A DNA stretch of 7,141 bases, taken from Undibacterium sp. GTDB lineage: Bacteria > Pseudomonadota > Gammaproteobacteria > Burkholderiales > Burkholderiaceae_D. Positions 1 through 6,660 of the stretch are shown in pieces. The position numbers and the translations under genes were made by a program. The notes below the pieces were generated by a model. The model was not told the DNA's origin. It saw only the letters and a list, made by a program, of their open reading frames with translations, and did no database searches. How positions within the stretch are numbered: the first letter of the stretch is position 1; each line of letters opens with the position of its first letter. The stretch covers positions 1 to 7,141 of the forward strand of contig JAIELM010000254.1 of NCBI GenBank assembly GCA_019752975.1. Reading direction: 5' to 3'.

Positions 1-1885
1 TGAGGCATGGGGAATACAACGACGATTACCTAAAAATTTAAGAGCAAAACCATTAGGTGATGTGTATCAAATTATTCGTGGTCTTGAACGACGCCTCGTA
101 TTTAAATTGTTTTCGCATCAAAACCAGACGACTTCAAACTTAATTGCACAGCGTTTTTCCTCATTGTTAGCCTCTTTTCAGGCGACATATTCAATACTTG
201 AACAACGAATTGAAGCTCCATTATTTCTTCTGGAGATCAATGATCAAGTCACTTTAAGTGTTTTCGAAAAAATCATCCAATTCCAAGGCATCAAACAGAT
301 TTTTCCGGAACCTTATGTTTGGCCAACCGCAACAGTTTCGACTAGTCCTAATACGGAGACTCCGCAGGAAATTACTCCTTTGCAGGCGAATACTTTTCCT
401 ATCGTCAGTGTATTCGATACAGGGATTGCACCGACCTCTGGACTTCACGCCCCTTGGGTTACCAGCCGTGACACTTATGTCTTACCACCGGAAACAGATT
501 ATTTTCACGGCACGGCGGTGAGCTCACTTGTCGTCGATGCTGCAGGATTCAACGATCATCACCCACATTTTCCAATCGCCCCTTGTCGGATACATGATGT
601 ATGTGCCCTCGAGAGTAATGGCTCGCGCGTGAGCGATTTGGTATTGCGACTAAGAGACGCTGTCAAAAAGCGCCCCGATATTAAAATATGGAATTTATCT
701 CTTGGTGGGGGAGAAATAAGTGACGACGAATTTAGTTATTTCGGACGCGAACTCGATGCTCTAAGTGATACCTATGGGGTGTTATTCGTTGTTGCAGCAG
801 GAAACTATGAAGACTTACCAAGACGTAGTTGGCCAGTAGCCGCCACAGGTTTGGCTGACAGACTTTCCAGTCCAGGGGATTCAGTGCGTGCACTGACAAT
901 TGGCGCACTTACCCATCTAGAAAATGCTGCATCACTTGTACGGACAGGAGAGCCAGCGGGGTACTCTCGCCGTGGACCAGGGCCAGTATTCACACCGAAG
1001 CCGGATATCGTTCATATCGGTGGAAATGCCGATGGCAATTTAGATCCTACTGATGTCGGTGTTCAAGTCCTTGCAATTGATGGCGGATTTGCGCGATTGT
1101 GCGGCACAAGCTTCGCATCACCGATCGCAGCTGCTATGGCAGCACACACCTGGCAGGCACTTCTTGTTCCAAATAGAACACACGCAGTTACCGTAACGCC
1201 GAATTTAGTAAAAGCACTGCTAATTCACAGCGCACAACTAAATTCCCCTGAACGACCTGCCATAGAAAGACGCTATTTTGGCGCCGGAATGCCAACTGTC
1301 GTCACCGATATATTTTACGATTCGGATGATAGTTTTACGATGTTATTTGAGTTGGACATTGCTGATACAACAAAGTGGCGAAAAGCACCATTTCCAATCC
1401 CATCATCTTTAATGGTTGATGGAAAATTCAGAGGCGAGGTTATTATAACTGCAGCATATGCACCTCCATTGAATCCGACTGCGGGAGCAGAATATGTGAG
1501 ATTTAATGTTGACGTTGGCTTTGGAACATTAACGCCTGACGAAGATGGCAAACTTCAGTTTCACGGTCAAGTTCCCGCAGAAGGAGAACTAGGTACAACC
1601 GGATTCGAAAATGCACAAGTCGAACATGGCGCAAAGTGGTCACCCATAAAAACCTATCGGCGGGTATTCCCAAGGGGTAAAGCCGGCGACAATTGGGCGC
1701 TTCAGGCAACAATCATGCGGCGCGCTTTCGAACCGCCGTTAGCTCAGCCATTGCGGGTTATTATCCTAGTCACGTTAAGGTCGTTAGATGGCAACGATAA
1801 CATTTACGCGGAAGGCCAAAAAGCTTTAGCCGCAACAAATTGGATTATTCAGAGTTTAGTGCAACGAATTGAAATTTCTGTGTAG
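1..1885 (+). CDS. Subtilisin-like (S8 family) serine protease, 5'-partial
   Basis: The reading frame is open from the first complete codon (base 2) to the stop at 1883-1885, so the gene begins outside the window; the GTG at 62 is probably internal. Counting from base 2, the subtilase triad is complete: Asp139 in VFDTG, His169 in HGTAVSS and Ser370 in CGTSFASP. The oxyanion Asn268 lies in VVAAGN. About 220 residues follow the Ser motif and look beta-rich (for example 'GEVIITAAYAPP'), consistent with a C-terminal beta-sandwich. No signal peptide or membrane segment is seen in the visible part, so a cytoplasmic protease is likely. As I recall, S8 proteases of this layout often sit beside an AAA+ ATPase gene; whether one lies upstream cannot be seen. 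The gene ends 32 nt before the HEPN gene, suggesting one operon. The S8 assignment is very secure; its substrate is unknown. Confidence 0.93.
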   Translation, partial: EAWGIQRRLPKNLRAKPLGDVYQIIRGLERRLVFKLFSHQNQTTSNLIAQRFSSLLASFQATYSILEQRIEAPLFLLEINDQVTLSVFEKIIQFQGIKQIFPEPYVWPTATVSTSPNTETPQEITPLQANTFPIVSVFDTGIAPTSGLHAPWVTSRDTYVLPPETDYFHGTAVSSLVVDAAGFNDHHPHFPIAPCRIHDVCALESNGSRVSDLVLRLRDAVKKRPDIKIWNLSLGGGEISDDEFSYFGRELDALSDTYGVLFVVAAGNYEDLPRRSWPVAATGLADRLSSPGDSVRALTIGALTHLENAASLVRTGEPAGYSRRGPGPVFTPKPDIVHIGGNADGNLDPTDVGVQVLAIDGGFARLCGTSFASPIAAAMAAHTWQALLVPNRTHAVTVTPNLVKALLIHSAQLNSPERPAIERRYFGAGMPTVVTDIFYDSDDSFTMLFELDIADTTKWRKAPFPIPSSLMVDGKFRGEVIITAAYAPPLNPTAGAEYVRFNVDVGFGTLTPDEDGKLQFHGQVPAEGELGTTGFENAQVEHGAKWSPIKTYRRVFPRGKAGDNWALQATIMRRAFEPPLAQPLRVIILVTLRSLDGNDNIYAEGQKALAATNWIIQSLVQRIEISV

Positions 1886-1917
1886 ATACTGATTCATACT
1901 TAAAATTTGGAAATCTC

Positions 1918-3135
1918 ATGATACCCGATGAACTCGGACGCTATTTTAAACAAGAGGAAGAGCTACGTCGTATTGCTGACATTCGACGATACATTGATCC
2001 GATGAGGGATGCGTACAATAGACTTGGCATAGATGAGGCAGCGTTTGCTATTTTTAGACAGGAAGATATTCGCCAGAAAAAGCTTTCAGAAATTACAAAT
2101 GCCAGTGGCACTTTAGAATTTGTGAAAGATTCGTGGGATCAGCCAAATCGACTTGGAAGCGAGATCGAGAATGCAAGGCGATTGGCATTAATTGATCCAA
2201 TTTCTGACATTCGGAAATCGATCGCAGCAACAATAAAATCTCAACAATCCTATGAAAATTTATTCCGATTACCTGGTGTATCAGAACTAGAAAAAATTGC
2301 TCGCGAATCCATAGGAAGATCCAGCCTTGCACGCATTGCGCTTGGGAATGAGGATCAACTGAAAAAAGCGATGGCCATGATGCATATTCCATGGCTACAA
2401 ATGCAAAACAGTCAAACTTCGGCGGACGCTTTTTCCGATATTATTGCGATGGGTCGCGGTATCGATAATCTTCGGGCGTTCGAAAGTGATTTTACTGAAG
2501 CGTTACGGGTTGATCTCGGTGATTGGCGCGATGTGCAGTCATTTTCACTTGAGCCAATGATTAATCCTGTCGTTCGGTCGAATTTTTATGTCGAACGCGG
2601 CTTCAATCCTGAACTAACTGATTTCACACAATCTGCATTCGATGATGGATTAAGAATCGCTGGACTTCGTGAGGCTGAGTCAATTGAGGACGTTGATGAT
2701 GATCAAGAGTCGAATTTTGTGCGCGCCAGACAAGCTTTTGATCATTTACTGCGATTTGAAATCGCTATTCGTGAGTTTATTGAGCAAATAATGTTGGAAG
2801 CATTTGGAGATCACTGGATGAAACAGCGACTTCCAGCAAAGATGCTTGAATCCTGGGTGGACAAGAGGGACAAGGCAGTAAAAGCCGGATGTGCTGAAGA
2901 ACCACTTATCAACTACGCAGATTTCACCGATTATCGTGGGATTATTGAACGCAAGGATAATTGGCTCACTGTTTTTAAGCCAATATTCGGTCGAGAGGAA
3001 GATGTCCGTGAATCCTTCCAACGTTTATTCCCAGTCCGTATTGCAACTATGCATGCTCGTTTAATTACCCAAGATGATGAGCTATTGTTGTTGGTTGAGA
3101 CCAAACGAATTCTAAAAGCAATCAAACAAAAATAG
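1918..3135 (+). CDS. Protein with C-terminal Swt1-like HEPN domain (probable RNase)
   Basis: 405 residues from ATG 1918, preceded by a weak ribosome-binding sequence (TTGGAA, about 1906-1911). Residues 1-250 are helical, charged and unrecognised. An acidic stretch at about 252-265 (EAESIEDVDDDQES) looks like a flexible linker. Residues 275-400 match the HEPN_Swt1 pattern: an 'LLRFEIAIREFIEQIM' helix, 'FGDHW', 'YADFTDYRGII', 'NWLTVFKPIFG', then 'FPVRIATMHARLI'. The last contains R374-x4-H379, the HEPN RNase active-site motif (usual form RNxIAH), followed by 'DDELLLLVETKRIL', the typical closing helix. HEPN proteins of this kind are commonly metal-independent RNases in defence and toxin loci. 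Position after a protease gene (32 nt gap) and before a second possible hydrolase suggests a shared stress or phage response. The fold call rests on pattern recognition; RNase activity is inferred from the intact motif. Confidence 0.8.
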   Translation: MIPDELGRYFKQEEELRRIADIRRYIDPMRDAYNRLGIDEAAFAIFRQEDIRQKKLSEITNASGTLEFVKDSWDQPNRLGSEIENARRLALIDPISDIRKSIAATIKSQQSYENLFRLPGVSELEKIARESIGRSSLARIALGNEDQLKKAMAMMHIPWLQMQNSQTSADAFSDIIAMGRGIDNLRAFESDFTEALRVDLGDWRDVQSFSLEPMINPVVRSNFYVERGFNPELTDFTQSAFDDGLRIAGLREAESIEDVDDDQESNFVRARQAFDHLLRFEIAIREFIEQIMLEAFGDHWMKQRLPAKMLESWVDKRDKAVKAGCAEEPLINYADFTDYRGIIERKDNWLTVFKPIFGREEDVRESFQRLFPVRIATMHARLITQDDELLLLVETKRILKAIKQK

Positions 3136-3175
3136 CTTATGGCGCATGTTATTTTGGTGCGAATTTTACTTATTT

Positions 3176-3184
3176 AGGAAGGAG
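3176..3184 (+). promoter_or_regulatory. Strong Shine-Dalgarno site of the third operon gene
   Basis: AGGAAGGAG ends 11 nt before ATG 3196. It is much stronger than the ribosome-binding sequence of the preceding HEPN gene, so the third protein may be translated more efficiently. It supports the 3196 start. Confidence 0.75.
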
Positions 3185-3195
3185 TCTAGTAAAAA

Positions 3196-4023
3196 ATGGG
3201 GCAGGCAAAAAACAAACAACGTGCAAATTTTGCGATACAACTTGTCGACGAATGGGAAACTGACGACTGTGTCAACTTCGCCGTTGCACTAGCGAGATTG
3301 ACGGGGTGGTTACTCCACGTTGACTGGTGGTCTACCAATCCGGCGGAAGATACTTCCGAGAATGAGATGAAGCCATTAAGAGTGTATGTAGCGGATAATC
3401 GGGATGGAATTTTTGATGTGCGAGGGGTTAAAACTCTAGTCGATTTTTATCGAGTTACAATCATTAGATTGGCAAAAATAAGAGGAACGGGGTACGGAGG
3501 TGTTCGCACGCGTTTTTATCCTGAAGCAATGCTTGCTACTTTGCCTTTACGAAGCTTGCCAGACGAAAACAAAATCATTAAAGCTATTGAAGCTATCAAA
3601 TCAAATCCGCTGTATCTTAGTGCTATCCCAATAAAACCGCAGTCACGTATTCCCGCCTATGATGCTGCCAGATACACTTTCGGTCACTGTGTTGCTTACG
3701 CTGAGGCAATGCGTGAGTTAATTGGTTTGCAGCCAGTTGCCATTATGGGTAAGAGATTTAACCCATTGTATGAAGGCACTGAACGATCAGCAGACGGATA
3801 TATTCATAGCATTGTCGTACACCCAGATGGGAGGGGCGAAGACGCTTGGGGTATCGCCCCGATTGAGGATATTGCTGGACGTTTTGGAGCGATTGAATTT
3901 GAGATAAGCGCAAACGTACACCAAGAAGTCGTAAAAAATTACAACCGAACATCCATTGAAATTTTCGAAGCAGAGTTAAAAATTGCTAGAGAACTAGTGG
4001 CTCAGTACCGACTTGATGCATAA
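3196..4023 (+). CDS. Hypothetical protein with two Cys-His-Asp (papain/transglutaminase-like) repeats, first one degenerate
   Basis: 275 residues; ATG 3196 has a strong ribosome-binding site and opens with MGQAKNKQ, a start seen in other mobile-element proteins. I do not recognise a named family. Two segments share one layout. Copy 1 (about 23-88) has Cys25 before 'VNFAVALARLTG' and Asp74 in 'DGIFDVRGV'. Copy 2 (about 163-236) has Cys165 before 'VAYAEAMRELIG', His204 before 'SIVVHPDG' and Asp216 in 'GEDAWGI'. Cys-to-Asp spacing is 49 and 51 residues. The order Cys helix, His strand, Asp-x-x-Gly is that of papain-like and transglutaminase-like thiol hydrolases. In copy 1 the His position is Arg62, so copy 1 is probably inactive and perhaps regulatory. 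The C-terminal 35 residues are helical. The gene starts 60 nt after the HEPN gene on the same strand, so it is probably the last gene of the operon. The fold and activity are inference. Confidence 0.72.
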   Translation: MGQAKNKQRANFAIQLVDEWETDDCVNFAVALARLTGWLLHVDWWSTNPAEDTSENEMKPLRVYVADNRDGIFDVRGVKTLVDFYRVTIIRLAKIRGTGYGGVRTRFYPEAMLATLPLRSLPDENKIIKAIEAIKSNPLYLSAIPIKPQSRIPAYDAARYTFGHCVAYAEAMRELIGLQPVAIMGKRFNPLYEGTERSADGYIHSIVVHPDGRGEDAWGIAPIEDIAGRFGAIEFEISANVHQEVVKNYNRTSIEIFEAELKIARELVAQYRLDA

Positions 4024-4242
4024 AAATACGTGCGTAGCGCGCGCAACTAAGCAGTGTTTATAGTGTAAGTAAAAGAAACCTTTATCTTTTCGAGGGCTGG
4101 GTACAAATATCGCAGATTGCGAAACAAAAATTCTATAAAAATCAATTAATTACAAGAGTTTTTGATGAACCTTGCACGAATCCCATCCGTCCCTCTATGT
4201 GTCCTTTTTTGCCTTATCTCGGCATGCTCCCAAATAATCATG
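4024..4242. other. Convergent intergenic gap
   Basis: 219 bp between the ends of the + strand operon and the - strand XRE/PIN operon. It holds one copy of the TTTCGAGGG repeat (4071-4119). A short stem TCGCA/TGCGA (about 4110-4122) has no following T-run on either strand. I see no convincing terminator for either operon, and the short open frames here have no coding signs. Confidence 0.6.
4071..4119 (+). repeat. TTTCGAGGG repeat, copy A
   Basis: This 49-bp stretch matches 6545-6593 in the same orientation at about 40 of 50 aligned positions with two small gaps. Shared blocks are AAAAGAAAC, TTTCGAGGG, TGGG, AAATA and CAGATTG. The two copies flank the XRE/PIN operon and its upstream gene-free DNA. 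Function unknown; it could be a boundary or protein-binding sequence of a mobile unit. Confidence 0.65.
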
Positions 4243-4818
4243 CTACTGCGACGCCATGAGTTTGCAATGCAACGCCATTTCATATGCCCTCTCAAAGTGA
4301 GGTGCGAGCGGCCGCTCCATTGTATTGTGCTGCGAGATGACTGTGGATTTATCTGAGTTACCAAGCCGGTCTGTAAAAACGAGCCATGCGAAAAGGTGCG
4401 GCGTTGTTTGCGACAACGAATGGCCGCAATCTCTCGCAAGGGCCGTCGCTTTTCTGTCATCAGAAATGAAGGCTTGATGAGTTTTCATGGCAAAAGCAAT
4501 CGATGAAAGCTCACCTTTACCAAGACTCTTGCGGCTTTCTAAATTTGAAATGGATAACAGATCTGTAATGGTGCACGAATGGGTTTCAAAATTGCCGCGG
4601 CGTTTGGCTTCGATTAAACGATTGATAAGCTCTTGTTCAGAAGGCTTGATTGACTTCCTTGGTTTGACCATTAATTCGTATTCGACGAAGCTCGTTACGC
4701 AAAATACGCATCCGGCATCGTTCGCCGCCGCATAGAGTACTTTCGACGAAAGGGCATTCCATACGGCGCATGTATCGGCAACGTTGACGGGGTGAAATTT
4801 TGATGGATCAATCGACAT
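4243..4818 (-). CDS. PIN-domain protein, probable toxin RNase of an XRE/ImmA-PIN pair
   Basis: 191 residues, read from ATG at 4816-4818 to TAG at 4243-4245. An in-frame TTG at 4858-4860 would add 14 residues, but the ATG is preferred: GGAAG (4827-4831) lies 8 nt upstream, and the start overlaps the end of the upstream gene by 11 nt, a usual sign of translational coupling. PIN acidic residues are visible in order: Asp15 in VADTCAVW, Glu46 in SFVEYEL, Glu103 in GKGELSSIAFA, and Asp120/Asp121 in AFISDDRKA. PIN proteins are metal-dependent ribonucleases and include VapC-type toxins; this one is longer than a usual VapC (about 130-140), with an extra C-terminal tail after about residue 145. Its partner is the XRE/ImmA protein, which may act as repressor and antitoxin. 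The PIN call is good; toxin function is inference. Confidence 0.82.
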   Translation of the reverse strand: MSIDPSKFHPVNVADTCAVWNALSSKVLYAAANDAGCVFCVTSFVEYELMVKPRKSIKPSEQELINRLIEAKRRGNFETHSCTITDLLSISNLESRKSLGKGELSSIAFAMKTHQAFISDDRKATALARDCGHSLSQTTPHLFAWLVFTDRLGNSDKSTVISQHNTMERPLAPHFERAYEMALHCKLMASQ

Positions 4819-5950
4819 GGAGCGCACTTCCGTAAAGCATGGCGATCTCCGCGGCTTCAACTTCTGTCGATAAGAGCGCTTCAGCCAAGCGACCGACGCT
4901 TATCTTTCCTTGCTTTAGGGCTTCAAAGCAAAGCGAAACGTAAAACTCAGACAAACCAAGATTCAGAAAATGTTCCTTGCGCTGACGCTGGGTCGCCGAA
5001 AGGGACGCTGGGACTTCCGGGTCAACTTTAAGTTCATGTGGAACGCGGAGTGAGCGAAAGTGTTTGCATTTCCCCCAGTCGATTAGGCGCGCCGATTTGA
5101 GGGCATAGGCCAATGCTTCGCAACTAACACGTAATTTATTGGCCCATTTCACAAAAACGTCATCGTCCCAATGCTTTGGGTCGGGCAATCGTGCCAAAAA
5201 CGCAGGGGGCATAAGATAACACGAGGCGAAGCGGTTAGCGCGGACTTCCAATTGATCGTTATCGTCCACTCGAACAAAAGATACGCTGGCAAGCTGATCC
5301 GAGTCGAAGATGGCGTGTGCAGCCTCGTGTGCTGCGCTGAAGCGTTGACGATAGATGTCCTCGTTAATATTGATCAAGGCGCATTTGCCGGCCACAGGGT
5401 GCATGATAAATAGCCCGGAGATTTTCGAGTTGCCGAGTTTCCGACGGAAAACGTGAATGCCTATTGACCGGAAATCGTCATAGATGTCGATTGGAACGGC
5501 GTGGTCTGGATAGCCAAGTAAACTGCGAAGCGCTACTGCGGCATCGGCACCATGTTTTTTGACCTTATCGCCTTCGGGTGTAAATGAAAAATTCTTACGT
5601 GACCGGCCAAGTTTCTCCATCAAAAAAGCTTCGGTTTCGCATAGGTAGAGGAAGTCTTGCAAGGCACGTCGGTCGTTTTTTGTGAAATCACGACCATGCG
5701 CCCGATAAAGCGTCGTAGTTTGCTGAAATGGCGCCAAGCTTTCATTGGATAGAAAAAATTTGAAATCACATCGAAAATGATCAGCGATGATCAACACTTC
5801 ATCGCCAGTCGGCTCTTGACTTCCATTTTCAATGGCTGTCAGTCGGCTTTGCTCTATACCAGTAGCAGTCGATACTTCCTCCACGCTTTCTTCAAGCTGT
5901 GCACGGTATTTTGCTACTTTCACACCAAGCGATTTGAGATCTATTTTCAT
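4808..5950 (-). CDS. XRE-family repressor fused to ImmA/IrrE zinc metallopeptidase
   Basis: 380 residues from ATG 5948-5950; an in-frame TGA lies two codons upstream, so no longer ATG form exists. Residues 8-65 form an XRE helix-turn-helix ('VSTATGIEQSRLTAIENGSQEPTGDEVLIIADHF' region). Residues about 140-250 are an ImmA/IrrE peptidase (COG2856 type) with the zinc motif H208-E209-x-x-H212 (AAHEAAHAIF) and probable third ligand Glu235 in LEVRANRFASCYLMP. The C-terminal segment after about 310 is helical ('ISVGRLAEALL'). In ICEBs1, ImmA cleaves the repressor ImmR; here DNA-binding and peptidase parts are fused, so the protein could process itself or a partner. Its end overlaps the PIN gene by 11 nt and it is transcribed first, like an antitoxin. 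A clear promoter and a 22-bp palindrome lie just upstream, suggesting autoregulation. There is no Shine-Dalgarno sequence. Confidence 0.92.
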   Translation of the reverse strand: MKIDLKSLGVKVAKYRAQLEESVEEVSTATGIEQSRLTAIENGSQEPTGDEVLIIADHFRCDFKFFLSNESLAPFQQTTTLYRAHGRDFTKNDRRALQDFLYLCETEAFLMEKLGRSRKNFSFTPEGDKVKKHGADAAVALRSLLGYPDHAVPIDIYDDFRSIGIHVFRRKLGNSKISGLFIMHPVAGKCALININEDIYRQRFSAAHEAAHAIFDSDQLASVSFVRVDDNDQLEVRANRFASCYLMPPAFLARLPDPKHWDDDVFVKWANKLRVSCEALAYALKSARLIDWGKCKHFRSLRVPHELKVDPEVPASLSATQRQRKEHFLNLGLSEFYVSLCFEALKQGKISVGRLAEALLSTEVEAAEIAMLYGSALHVD

Positions 5951-5958
5951 GGGAAGTC

Positions 5959-5987
5959 ATCATAGATTGGTGCCATTGATTGGTCAA
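5959..5987 (-). promoter_or_regulatory. Sigma70-type promoter of the XRE/PIN operon, probably leaderless
   Basis: On the - strand, TTGACC (5982-5987) is followed after exactly 17 nt by TATGAT (5959-5964), one mismatch from consensus in each hexamer. Only 8 nt separate the -10 box from the ATG at 5950, so transcription should start at or within about 3 nt of the initiation codon. No Shine-Dalgarno sequence fits in that space. Confidence 0.8.
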
Positions 5988-5994
5988 TGAATGG
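5973..5994. promoter_or_regulatory. Palindromic operator candidate over the -35 box
   Basis: A 22-bp inverted repeat with arms CCATTGATTG and CAATGAATGG around a central GT; 9 of 11 base pairs are symmetric. It covers the -35 hexamer of the XRE/PIN promoter, where binding of a dimeric XRE protein would block RNA polymerase. The protein that binds is inferred from adjacency. Confidence 0.65.
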
Positions 5995-6148
5995 TTGGCT
6001 GCTATGACGATAGCGATGGTATCTGTCGGGCACATGACGCGGCACGTGCGCCGATTTGGCTAAGCGTACGATTTTTTCCGAATTCTGAAGTTCCTCATAT
6101 ACGTAGAAAATTTCTGAAATCTTAAATTAAATCAAATAGTTACTATAG

Positions 6149-6360
6149 TTTCTGCGGATTTTTAAGGAATCCTGGCCGATCCTCTAGATGCTTTCTACGG
6201 AATTTTAAGTAATCTAGCCGATCATCTAAAACGCCAACGTAGTTAGTGCCGTTATGGCAGAAAAAGTATTCGGTTTTTTGAAGTGGAATATCTTTTTATA
6301 TCAATGGGTTAGTTGATTTTTTGGCGAAAATTTCCAGAATCCCGGCCAACCCTCAATGAA
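6149..6360 (+). repeat. Degenerate ~42-bp repeats, three units
   Basis: Units at 6149-6190, 6192-6233 and 6319-6360 share the pattern TTTCTrCGGA, T-rich tract, AAT, C-rich GGCCGAtC, CTCTA. The first two are adjacent with a period of about 43 bp and are the most alike; the third lies 170 bp from the first and is more diverged (shared GAATCC and GGCC, CCTC). A weaker match may start near 6071 (CCGAATTCTGAAG). Function unknown; iteron-like or regulator-binding repeats are possible. Confidence 0.55.
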
Positions 6361-6409
6361 GGAGGAATCAGTGGCGGCTGCTAAAAGATAAGGTGATGTG
6401 TCGAAAGCT

Positions 6410-6435
6410 TACCCATTCCCTCGAAAAGGTAAAAG
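6410..6435 (-). repeat. TTTCGAGGG repeat, copy C (inverted)
   Basis: Read on the - strand, this 26-bp stretch matches 6553-6578 at 23 of 26 positions (CTTTTACC, TTTCGAGGG, ATGGG). With that copy it forms an imperfect inverted repeat with about 117 bp between the arms. Confidence 0.65.
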
Positions 6436-6544
6436 CTCTGTGGTCGAACACCATTTCGGTGCAGATGACCTACAAATAAATAACGGATGACATGCAATTT
6501 TTGATGAAAAAACTAATAACAGATAGTTGGTAAAAACAAGGTTA

Positions 6545-6593
6545 AAAAGAAACTTTTACCATTTCGAGGGGATGGGCATAAATAGCCAGATTG
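6545..6593 (+). repeat. TTTCGAGGG repeat, copy B
   Basis: Direct copy of 4071-4119 (about 80% identity) and inverted partner of 6410-6435. The similarity to copy A ends at CAGATTG, exactly where the left arm of the 19-bp inverted repeat begins (6592), as if the repeat had been cut there. Confidence 0.65.
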
Positions 6594-6660
6594 GGGTTCT
6601 AAGCCCTAATTGACTAATCAACGAATCTAAAAATTTAGTGGATTAGGGCTTAGAACCCCA
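6592..6660. repeat. Perfect 19-bp inverted repeat, 31-bp spacer
   Basis: Left arm TGGGGTTCTAAGCCCTAAT (6592-6610) is the exact reverse complement of the right arm (6642-6660). Inside, ACTAA (6613-6617) pairs with TTAGT (6635-6639) after a 2-nt mismatch, lengthening the hairpin. There is no T-run, so it is not a typical terminator. It lies exactly where copy B ends on the left and parA homology ends on the right, so it may be a small inserted element, or a junction left by excision or deletion. No target duplication is evident. Confidence 0.8.

Larger units (their letters stand above)
5995..6591. other. Gene-free stretch with degenerate repeats
   Basis: About 600 bp with no credible gene on either strand; open frames are under about 30 codons. 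It holds three degenerate ~42-bp repeats (6149-6360), an inverted TTTCGAGGG copy (6410-6435) and most of a direct copy (6545-6593). A good Shine-Dalgarno sequence, AAGGAGG at 6359-6365, stands 5 nt before a GTG at 6371, but that frame stops after six codons (TAA 6389-6391); it may be the start of a lost gene. Confidence 0.55.

Noticed and set aside
62..64. GTG as the start of the S8 protease
   Set aside because: The frame is open to the window edge, the upstream codons look protein-like and no ribosome-binding site precedes it.
4110..4122. Hairpin TCGCA/TGCGA as terminator of the left operon
   Set aside because: Only a 5-bp stem and no following T-run on either strand.
4162..4735. + strand open frames at 4162-4356 and 4487-4735
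   Set aside because: They mostly lie antisense to the PIN gene, have no recognisable domain and no good ribosome-binding site.
6149..6360. CRISPR array
   Set aside because: The repeats are too diverged, unevenly spaced and without conserved-length spacers; no cas gene is present.
6359..6391. Small gene behind AAGGAGG with GTG start at 6371
   Set aside because: It stops after six codons; kept only as a note on the gene-free stretch.
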